A DNA stretch of 60,000 bases from Owenia fusiformis (lineage: Eukaryota > Annelida > Polychaeta > Sabellida > Oweniidae), in the NCBI GenBank assembly GCA_903813345.2, contig CAIIXF020000008.1, positions 20,756,822 to 20,816,821 on the forward strand. Direction: 5' to 3'. The position numbers and the translations under genes are program-made. Position 1 is the stretch's first letter. Each line of letters opens with the position of its first letter. The notes under the pieces are model-generated. The model saw only the letters and a program-made list of their open reading frames with translations, was not told where the DNA came from and searched no databases. Below, in pieces: positions 27,501-36,200 of the stretch.

Positions 27501-30152
27501 TGGAATTGGTCTCTCTTCAACATGGCCATCAATGATTTCTTTTCTTGAGAATGGTAATCTCTCATGTTTATGAAAAATATAGAAATTTTGAAATACAGGC
27601 TTTTGAAGAACATTTCAGGTGATTATATTAGAATTAGGGCTGCCATCGAACTCAAATGTCAGTGTCGACAGTCGAACTCTGCTGTCGAAAATATTGTCGA
27701 CAATCGAACTTTCCAGGGAGAAAAAATCATCGGGAAAAAAAGAAAAATTATTTCTGTGTTGTTGGTTCGTTTTTTCAAGCTTCATATAAGAAAAGCTTCA
27801 TATAACTTATATTCATATTGGTATGTAATTGCCTAATATTGTTACTAAATGCCAAGTTAATAGAATATTATAGACGAAAATGGGACAAATACCTGCAATG
27901 TTTCGACCGGGATTTATTTCGACTGCTCGGGCGAAATCTCGTACAACGTCTCGCAAGAGAGAAGAGAAGTCATGAAGGGAACTTCCGGGTGAATTTATTT
28001 TTTGAAAATGAAATGAATGTGAACAATATTTCCGCAGAATACGCGCACATAACACGTTGAAATGTGTATTGAAATGTATTGGGGCCATTTGGATATTTTC
28101 AAGTAAGTATTGATATCGTTTGCTGTCGACATGACGGGAATTTTGTCGACTTCGTTGTCGAACTTGCATTTTGACTGACAAGTCGACGTTCCGACTAATG
28201 ATGGCAGCCCTAATTAGAATCAATTGAGGTTAAGAATTATGTGTATGGCCAATGCCTAAAATTTCAGACTTTTGAAATAAAATGTAAGCTGGTGTATTCA
28301 CGGGGGTCCAACTGTACACAAAAAACATTAATTTGAATATTAGACCTACCAGATGTTTAAGAATGAAGGATTGTAAGTCTCAAACTGCACCACTATTTTC
28401 TTCAAACTAGTCAAAGCAAAACATGCCTTACTGTTGTTGGTACATGATTCTGTTATATAGTCTTAAAAACGGTACACTAAAGCAATGCACTGACCGAAAG
28501 GCATTTTTTGTTTTGCTTGAATAGAACAAGTCTGAAGGAAAACGGAGCAGTATGAGACTCACAGTCCTTGGTTTAGACATGCTATTTAGGAGCCAAAAAT
28601 ACAACAGATTTTAAATATGGGCCCCCAGGCCCTTCTCCCGTGCCAGGACTAATAGTCCTGAGAACGTCTCAATCTTCTGCCTGTACGCTTTCAACATGGG
28701 AGAATTTTCTATGCCTCGTACACTTAAGATACCTGCTTTGATAGATTCCTGGGTATTTTAGCATTCTTTTCGTGTAGTTGAATCCATAATTATCTGGGTT
28801 AATAGGCAGAACGGGAACATTTTTCTTTTTCATCGAGAGAGATTCCATCACTTTTCAAGATGGCGGTTGGATTTAAATGGGGATTCCCCGTTTGACTGGC
28901 ACGGAAGTACCAATATATGGAGAAATTTGACGGTTGAAATAAGATAAATATTACACGCAAATATTGCGATCAAAAACGAAAATTTCTTTGTTCTGCAGAT
29001 AAACCCAGATAATTGTGGATTCAACTACATGAAAAGAATGCTAAAATACCAAGGAATCACAGTCAGAGAGAATGTTCTGGCGAAAGGAGATTCTGGGATT
29101 TCAAATTCTTGAAGTTGGGAAACCCGGATGAAAAAATGAAGTTACCTTTTTTAATTCCCGAATCTCTTCGAAATTAGCTCATCTTGGTGACTGTAAATTG
29201 CACAACTGTATTCAATGGAGTCTTGTCATATTCAATCAGCCTAAATTTTAAAGTGTATACTGTATTTTATTTTCAACGTGATTTCATCATTTTTTGTCGA
29301 CTGGTAAGAATCCGCTGGGCTAATGGCAAGATGGATGACTTTTGACCTGACCTTGACCAATGGCGGTGACATTATCAATTTTATCTCGACGTTGATTGGT
29401 TCAATGATGATTGTTTGGGAAATTTGAATTTAGTTCTTGTAACCTCCCGTGACCTCCCGAATAGGTCACCTGACCTTGTGCCAGAAGTCCGACTTTTTTG
29501 TCAGTCGACCTGTTCAAAGTACATTTAGTAATAATTATCGCTTTTCAGAACAATTTAGGAAACAATATTTTCTATCTACGTCGATTACAAAGCATCTAAG
29601 GTACGTAAATTTATATGAACAACTGAGTCAATAGGGATAAATAGCCCAACGAGAGTCGGCGGTCTTGAAAAATACTTGGATCTGGATGCCAGTCCTGTTA
29701 TTGATATCATTCCCGTTCGAAGAACGTATTAGCTCTAGATGTCCGTGCAAGGAATCTATTAGGCATCTTATGCGTAAGACTAAGAGGGGTAGAAAATTCT
29801 CTCATGTTGTAATCATACAGGCAAAAGATTGATTTCTTGTTTTTTAGGTTTTAATGAGTCAATTCATCAGTGAAATGGACTAAGAAAGTTCTAAAAAGAA
29901 TTTCTAAATCTAGCTGAACTGAATTCAATATTTTCAATAATTTTCAAATAAAAAAATTCAAAAAATGAAGACGTCTGGATCTATTTCGCTCGTTCTATAC
30001 ATTATTCGAGACAAACCATGAATGCAAATGCCTGTCGAGAAAGATAAAGTGGTGCAAAACTTGTGAATACTCGCCCTATTGCCAGCAGGGACTCCATGTC
30101 CGTCAAAGTCGGTTCTTTGTCTTTTGGAAGCGTGACCGTCGTAGGCTGCCAT
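15505..30152 (-). CDS. HNRNPL: hnRNP L-type splicing regulator (592 aa, 14 coding exons, four RRMs)
   Basis: Exons in transcript order: 30152-30075, 27302-27096, 26908-26762, 26427-26245, 25731-25653, 21537-21478, 21075-21025, 20571-20378, 19564-19343, 19212-19091, 18765-18561, 18082-18025, 17811-17716, 15581-15505. They total 1779 nt, with every phase closing. RRM1 (~40-112) has VVHVRGLPETAIEADIVEAC. RRM2 (~132-215) has NGVQAMVEF and NGADIYSGCCTLKIEYAK. A Gly/Pro/Tyr/Arg-rich linker spans ~232-375. RRM3 (~378-455) has VLMLYGLHKSLNCDKIFNLF. RRM4 (~495-580) has NNRFSTPE, NRIEPPSKVLHFYNAPP and GLLEWESK. The length equals vertebrate hnRNP L, a nuclear CA-repeat-binding splicing and mRNA-stability regulator. 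The start sits in AAGATGGCAG, a strong context. Oddities: intron 1 appears GC-AG, the last ~13 residues are read from a minisatellite, and introns carry H/ACA-like RNAs. Confidence 0.96.
15927..17677 (+). mobile_element. Large satellite-bearing element with right-end hairpin (HINE/pearl-like)
   Basis: The left end is CAAGGCATTAACATG, then AAAATGTCACCACCT. The body is about 12-13 imperfect copies of a ~125-bp unit containing AAGGTCATTGAAGGTCAAAT, AAGTCAGATTTGAA, GTAGATGATTTTGAAAAA and GAAGCAAGTTGAAAA. The right part has GACGCCGGATGCCAACCTCC. The end is a hairpin: ATGTCACCAC, loop TTTT, GGTGGTGACAT. The element lies in the last intron of hnRNP L. The layout (short matching ends, core tandem repeats, 3' stem-loop) recalls Helentron-associated HINE and bivalve pearl elements. 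No transposase is encoded. Confidence 0.75.
18190..18250 (-). ncRNA. Decayed relative of the intronic H/ACA-like RNA (copy A, hnRNP L intron 11)
   Basis: The transcript strand keeps CCACCCCTGGTTGTTA and AGAACA, matching the apical part of hairpin 1 in the better copies, preceded by CTCTCCTCT. The hinge and second hairpin are not recognisable. It is probably a dead copy. Confidence 0.3.
18937..19035 (-). ncRNA. Degenerate H/ACA-like RNA (copy B, hnRNP L intron 10)
   Basis: The hinge is intact (AAGAGGGAAAGAAATGTCAT), as is the following TTTACCAAT. Hairpin 1 is weakened and hairpin 2 is shorter, ending near TTTACATGTACAATG. It may be a shortened variant or a decaying copy of the family at 19841-19974. 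Confidence 0.4.
19841..19974 (-). ncRNA. Candidate H/ACA box snoRNA (copy C, hnRNP L intron 8)
   Basis: Read 5' to 3' on the minus strand, hairpin 1 opens with CCTCTT (pairs with AAGAGG) and has an upper stem CCC...GGG with an apical CTGT/ACAG pair. A hinge GAAAGAAAT follows with an H box AAAGAA (ANANNA). Hairpin 2 has a lower GTC/GAC pair, an internal loop and an ACC/GGT upper stem. It ends ACTACATGA, so an ACA box lies three bases from the predicted 3' end. Total is about 134 nt, the usual size for the class. It sits wholly inside an hnRNP L intron, as metazoan snoRNAs normally do. The target is not determined. Confidence 0.6.
20681..20814 (-). ncRNA. Candidate H/ACA box snoRNA (copy D, hnRNP L intron 7)
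   Basis: Same architecture as the copy in intron 8: CCTCTT/AAGAGG lower stem, H box AAAGAA in an unchanged hinge, and a second hairpin with a CTACC/GGTAG stem. It ends TCTACAATA, giving ACA plus three bases. Differences fall mainly in loops, but the lowest GTC/GAC pair of hairpin 2 is lost here (GTGTCTACA). It is intact apart from that pair. Confidence 0.55.
21283..21416 (-). ncRNA. Candidate H/ACA box snoRNA (copy E, hnRNP L intron 6)
   Basis: The CCTCTT/AAGAGG stem, CCCCTGGCTATTAGAAC apex, H box AAAGAA, a CTAC/GTAG upper stem with a GTCA/TGAC lower pair in hairpin 2, and the end GACTACATGC are all present. The second hairpin has changed sequence at several loop positions while keeping the pairs, which suggests selection on structure. 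Confidence 0.6.
21538..25652 (-). other. hnRNP L intron 5 (4.1 kb)
   Basis: The largest hnRNP L intron apart from intron 1. It holds a ~31-34-bp tandem repeat at 22590-23010 and a degenerate GCTTCAACAGCCAT repeat at 23880-24025. It is otherwise AT-rich. I found no exon with hnRNP L character and no other gene in it. Confidence 0.75.
22590..23010. repeat. ~31-34-bp degenerate tandem repeat
   Basis: Unit of the type ATAAATGTCCAGTGTTTATG followed by TACACCATGTAA, in about 12 divergent copies, within hnRNP L intron 5. Confidence 0.75.
27635..28212. mobile_element. Non-autonomous hAT-type element with 8-bp target duplication
   Basis: The terminal inverted repeats are TAGGGCTGCCATC and GATGGCAGCCCTA. 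The flanking 8-mers ATTAGAAT (27627-27634) and ATTAGAAT (28213-28220) are identical, as expected for hAT insertion. The interior is rich in GTCGAC and has matching arms. The open frames inside it are not transposase and look accidental. Confidence 0.9.
28740..29065. repeat. Inverted pair of coding-like segments
   Basis: On the minus strand 28806-28740 encodes NPDNYGFNYTKRMLKYPGI. On the plus strand 28995-29065 has nearly the same DNA (AACCCAGATAAT, TGGATTCAACTAC, AAAAGAATGCTAAAATACC). The arms face each other around about 190 bp. Wobble-type differences (AATTAT/AATTGT, ACACG/ACATG) suggest a former protein-coding sequence, now a pseudogene fragment or part of a foldback element. Family not recognised. 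Confidence 0.55.
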
Positions 30153-30286
30153 CTTGGATTTCGCACCTTGTAATCTATAGATGGCGCTATTTGACCTTGA
30201 CCTAATGTCAAAGAAAGGCGTGTCAACGTGGATGTCAACAAAAAAGTCATCCTGATAAAGTCTGCAAACTGAACATTGGAAACGCA
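30153..30286. promoter_or_regulatory. Shared 134-bp head-to-head promoter of hnRNP L and GALM
   Basis: The two start codons face away from each other with only this stretch between them, so both 5' UTRs and core promoters must lie in or overlap it or the first exons. Visible motifs: an AAGATGGC YY1-like site overlapping the hnRNP L ATG, TAGATGGCGC, and TTTGACCTTGACC (on the minus strand GGTCAAGGTCA, an extended nuclear-receptor half-site of the ERR/SF-1 type). No TATA box is evident. Confidence 0.75.
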
Positions 30287-33200
30287 ATGCCTGTCTTAAA
30301 AGAAACGTATGGGACGACTAAAGATGGGGGTATTGTTGAGAGGTAGTCAATGTTTTTTATTTTTTAAGGAAATTGTCATTTTAATAATTTTAAGGTTCAG
30401 CTGGAAAGTAACATTTTGGTAAAAAATTGCTATACCTGCACATGTTATTTTCTGGTACAAAATTAAGTATGAAGTTGTGTGTGTATTTCCTTGCTTTTTT
30501 CAGGAAAGTATCATTACACTGTTTACTTGTAGAATATCTAGAAACAGGTCAATGGTAGCTCCTATTTTGTCTGGAAACTTTGAAAGAAAATTTGGAAAAA
30601 TAGAAAGTGTGAAATATCAGAATTTCCTGGAGTTCCCATTGAACCCCTACAAGATATTCTAAAAGAAGACAATGTAATGATACTTTCCTGAAAAAAGTAA
30701 GGAAATTGACACATGCCTTCATACTTTATTTTGTACCAGAAAATAACATGTGCAGGTATAGCAATTTTTTACCAAAATGTTACTTTCCAGCTGTACCTTA
30801 AATAATCTACATGTACAGAGTGGTCAAAAAAATGGAAACCCTGTCACCATTTTCCTCATATCCTTGTCATTTTAGGAAATTACTCCCTGATATTTGGCAC
30901 ATTTGTACATCATTCAATTTTTTGCCAATGTTCATTTTCGGCAAACCTGCACCCATCATCCAAATGTCCCTATTTACAGTTGGGGACATAAATAAATGAC
31001 AGGTGGATTTGCTGAAGTGAGGATTTCCCATGTTAAAAATAAGAGAATTTACAAGAGGCCATACATCAGTGGATGAGATTATACAAAATGTAAAATATAC
31101 AAATTTTAAGGGATATATATCTAGACAATATTGGAAATTATGGGCTTTCAGACCACCATAATTAGGAAATGGTGATCGAAAATCGACCTGTCATTTATTT
31201 TTGTCCCCAACTGTAAGGACAGGGTGCATGTTGGGAAATTTTCTGCATTCCTCAATTGAGTCACATGTTATTTTTCAAACATGAATAACTCCTTCCCCAC
31301 ATTGTCTACATCTTCCAAGTTTGCACAAAGAATGCACTTTTGTGCCTAGAAAAGCCTTGTGAGAAGGTTTGTTTTGTAAAATGTATAAAAATGAGAAAAT
31401 TCAGTGAAAAAAATTTCTGAAAATTTTCTGATTTCTTTCACAAGTCTTTTCTAGGCACATAAGTGCACTCTTTGTGCAAAACTGGAAGATATAGACAATG
31501 AAGGGAAGGAGTGATTCTTGTTTGAAAAATAACATGTGACTCAATTGAGGAATGCAGAAAATTTCCCATCATGCACCCTGACCTTAAGGTTCAGCTGGAA
31601 AGTAACATTTTGGTAAAAAAATTGCTATACCTGCACATGTTATTTTCTGGTACAAAATTAAGTATGAAAGCATGTGTGTATTTCCTTGCTTTTTTCAGGA
31701 AAGTATCATTACACTGTCTACTTTTAGTAAACCTGGACACAGGTCAATGGTAGCTCCTGTGTTGTCTGGAAACTTTGAAAGAAAATTTGGAAAAATAGAA
31801 AGTGTGAAATATCAGAATTTCCTGGAGTTCCCATTGAACTCCTACCAGATATTCTAAAAGAAGACAATGTAATGATACTTTCCTGAAAAAAGCAAGGCAA
31901 TTGACACATGTCTTCATACTTTATTTTGTACCAGAAAATAACATGTGCTGGTATAGCAATTTTTTACCAAAATGTTACTTTCCAGCTGTACCTTAACTTC
32001 AACCTGTGGTGATACTGTACACCGAAAAAGGTGTGCGAGAATGACCTCAGGACAACTGCAGACCTAAAAAAGGAGACCACCCATGTCATTCAGGTCATAC
32101 CTGCTGAGAAATGTCAGATCATTGACAACCTGTTCAGGTTTGCCAACAGTGTGATGGTGGCATCTTGTTCAAAGGGCAGTAACATTGTGACTATCAATCT
32201 GATGGTCATGAAATATGGTAGGCTGGTAGGAAATTGAATGAAGGAAAATGACAAAGATATGAGGAAAATGCAGGGTTTCCATTTTTTGACCACCCTGTAA
32301 ATACATGAAGGTCTAGATCATCTTTCATAAAACAAAGGGCAAGATCTTATCCTGTGCCAGGACTTAAGTTGAATCTGGATTCCAAAGTTTCTCCATGCAA
32401 ACTAACAAAGCTTCGGTTGCAAACAAGCACAGATAAATGCTCTAACAACCGCGATATTGGTGAATTTTTTTGGGGCTTTTATAGCCAATTTATTTCATTT
32501 TCATTTACACAATACATATGTTAATATATTAAAGTAGAAAAACTTGTGCCGAAAAGAAAGAAAAAGTTCTGCATTTCATCAATGACATTGTAATCCTGCC
32601 ACAGCTCTATCATCATCTTAGGGCTCCATCGTATTTTACCCACGCAGTTACATTCATTGCTTAAATGTGTGATCAATCCCTAATTTTATGGATTTTTGTA
32701 ATGGTGCAAGTCACACCAATGCATGCAATACATGCATGCATGGGTGCCCCAAACCAGTACCAGCAGGTTGTAAAAACAAAGGCAAACTATGCTGCGTATA
32801 AGGCATTCAGGATGATATTTCTGTGCCAGGGTAAATGCACTGACACATGTAACTAAAAAGAAAAGGATTTTTTGTAATCTGGCACACTTGCTCATAACTT
32901 CTCCATCTTGTTATAGTGTTCTGCTCAAGTTATTAATAAGCGATTAATGAGTGCTCAATACCATATAGAGAGGAGTCACCTCATGAAATAAAAACACTTT
33001 CATCATGTTGAAAGAGCATTTAAACTTGATAATGATAATATGATTTATTTTTATGCAGGTACACACTGACTAATAAGAACAATGTCACTGTAAGAGTGTT
33101 ATCATATGGTGCCTTAGTCACAGATATCCTTGTACCAGATAAGAATGGAAAGGTGGAAGACATTTCACTTGGATTTGACACCTTATCTGGTAAGTGAATC

Positions 33201-36200
33201 TAAAAATGCATCTATTATGAACATGGTACATTTAAAAATGCATATTATGAACATGGTACATTTAAAAATGCATCTATCATGAACATGGTACATTTAAAAA
33301 TGCATATTATGAACATGGTACATTAAAAAATACATTGTGAACATGGTGCAATATAGTATACATGTAGTGCAGTTTTTAAAGTATTGTAGATTTTCATTTC
33401 AAGAGCAAGATACAAAAGAAGTTAAGAAGTGTATGTTAATCCAGTGGCATATTTATGTTCACCCATTGGCATATACCATATACGTTCACTCAGTGGCATA
33501 TTTAATGAATTTCCACAAACTGACATTTTTGTATGCTTGTCCTTCACTGAGCTCTAACTGAAGCTCTTACCTTATATGTAGAACACCATTGGTAGAGGCA
33601 TTTCACATATATTTACAGTAAAACCTGTCTAATCCGAATGCCTTTGGGACCGGCTTAAAGCATTCAGATAAGGAGGTGTTCACATTTCAAGGTTTTTGCA
33701 TTCGCGAGATTCCGGATTCTGAAGAAATGTGAACACATTCTTGGTACATATTTATAGTTCATTTGAACACATGGCTATATAACATTTCAGAAATTTGAAA
33801 ATTCAATCTAGTCATGTTGGAATGCCCTATTATAATCAAGACCATTTAAGTTTTTTTCCTAAAGTTTTGATATCATAACAATATTTGAGCAATTTAAGTT
33901 TTTTTCCTAAAGTTTTGATATCATAACAATATTTGAGCTATTTTGTATGAAAGATGTGAAATTTTTGGAAAAGATGTGAAATTTTTGTTCAGATTAGACA
34001 GGTTAATTTTTAAAATATGACTGTTCACTGTTCGAATTGAGAAGTGTTCACATTTCAAGTTTTTTTAACATGGGAGTCAATGGGAGGAAAAAATGAGACC
34101 GAAAATAAGTGTTCAGATTTGGAGGTGTTCGGATTAGTCACAGGTGTTCAGATATACATGTTCTACTGTAGTAGATCATTGAACTTTTAAACATATTCTT
34201 CCTATAAGGAGGTGTAAAAATGGACTTTTTCACTTAAAAGTTTTCACAATAATAAATCTTATGGGCTTTCAAGAGAAGGGTATGCTGCCCTGTTTACAAA
34301 CATGAGAACTTTAAAATGAGCATTGCCATTTCCTTTTTGATCATATTTTCAATGTGTAAGTGATAAATGTTTGTATGTTAGTATTATCTTAAAGAAAATT
34401 AAATTTTAAAGGCAGAATCAGATCTATGGGGTGACAAAATTACAAGCAACATGTACAGTTGACCTATTTATCTATTCTTTACAATCTCAAATACAATATC
34501 TCCCAAAAGATTCATAATATAGTATAAATTGGTGAAGTTATGATGGATTCAAAGTGCAAAAATGGATGAAAAATGTTTGAATTCTTCCAAATAATAAGAA
34601 TGGTAACCATTCTAATAGAAAAATAATACATTATTGTAAAAATCTTTAGTTTTCCTGAGTTAAAGTGTGCACTTTGGGGATTTTTGGAAAATAGATATGA
34701 AAAGGAATGACATTAGCCAGAAATATTCTAAAATTAAAACAATTTTTGGTTAGGCTGCTTGCTAGATCTGATTCTCTCTTATTAATACTTATGATTAAAG
34801 GCAGAATCAGATCTATAGGGGTGAAAAAATTACAAGCAACATGTACAATTGACCTATTTATCTATTCTTTACAATCTCAAATACAATATCTCCAAAAAGA
34901 TTCGTGACGTTATAAATTGGTGAAGTTATTATGGACTCAAAGTTCAAAAATGGGCGAAAAATGTTTAAATTTTCCCAAATAATCAGAATGGTAACCATTC
35001 TTATAGAAAAATAACATCTTATCAAAAAATCTTTAGTTTTCCTGAAATAAAGTGTGCACTTTGGGGATTTTTTGAAAACAAACACATGACAAGGAATGAC
35101 ATGAGCCAGAAATTTTCTAAAATTGAAACAATTTTTTGTTGGCTCGCTCGCTAGATCTGATTCTCTCTTTAAAGCATTGAAAGGCCGTGTAATCCAAGAA
35201 AATTATAGCATATATCATTGTTATCTCATATTTATAGTCAAATCCACATATTAAATATTTCAAAATAATTATTAATTATCTGAAGATATAACACATATCT
35301 CATTAAACATATTTTACACTTTATATTTTAATTAATTAAGTTAGCATCTGACAACTCTACATGTTTATCCTGTTACTGTGGGATAACATCTGATAATATG
35401 AAATATTTCAGAGTGGGAGGATAACAAGCCATATCTTGGTGCCCTTGTTGGCAGGGTGTGTAACAGGATATCTGATGGAAAATTCACATTGGATGGAACC
35501 ACATACAATTTACATGTAAATAATGGACCCAATAGTTTACATGGTGGAGCAGTAGGTTTTAATAAGGTAATGTTTTCTAAAAAATGGTTTAGAATAGAAT
35601 GTGGAGGGTTTGACAGGTTTTATCTTTTCATCTGATTTTTAGAATAAAGGTTTCTAGTGTAACATATATAACATGTTCTAGTATGACATAAACCACATCA
35701 AACCATTAGTTTATATTATACTCCATTTTTATTGAAATAATATCCTAGATTAATATTACAAAGTGGTGACAATTAGCAAATATGTTAATATCAACATTTT
35801 GCTAATTGCCATTATGTATTATGTAAGTCATTACAGACCTTTTTAAGATTGCATCATTCATAACACCCTTTTACATATGTTGCAAATCGTATTGCTTTGT
35901 ATAAAGGAGAACATGTTGCATTATGTCAGAAAGTATAACACTCATGTTCTGTTTTTGAACACCTAAGTTCAGTTTTTGAACACATTGGTTCTGTTTTTGA
36001 ACACCTAAGTTCAGTTTTTAACCACCTTAGTTCTGTTTTTGAACACCTGAGCTCAGTTTTTGAACACCTTAGTTCTGTTTTTGACCACCTAAGTTTAGTT
36101 CTTGAACACCTAAGAACAACTAAGTTCAGTCAGATAATCCATACACTTACAACAATGAAGTTTATGATATTTCTTAAAATTGTATTTATTAACCATTTAG

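Larger units (their letters stand above)
27303..30074 (-). other. hnRNP L intron 1 (2.8 kb)
   Basis: The 5' end reads AATAGG then GCGAGTATTC, a GC-type donor. The acceptor is ATTTTTAG before GACCGC. Both sides are in phase 0. It holds a hAT-type MITE (27635-28212) and an inverted pair of coding-like segments (28740-28806 and 28995-29065). I see no further hnRNP L exon. Confidence 0.7.
30816..32297. mobile_element. Tc1/mariner-type remnant interrupted by other elements
   Basis: The ends CAGAGTGGTCAAAAAAATGG and CCATTTTTTGACCACCCTG are inverted and flanked by TA. Inside are a 237-bp TIR element (30977-31213), a foldback (31215-31583) and a TTAA foldback (31588-31992). The last ~250 bases hold a broken frame with VIQVIPAEKCQIIDNLFRF, like the C-terminal part of a Tc1/mariner transposase. 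Non-functional. Confidence 0.75.

Noticed and set aside
27813-28223. 136-aa minus-strand frame and facing plus-strand frames
   Set aside because: They lie inside the hAT MITE, span its inverted ends and do not resemble transposase.
30477-31909. Several ~60-aa frames containing CFFQESIIT
   Set aside because: All come from the arms of the two TTAA foldbacks. Their repetition reflects the element, not a protein family.
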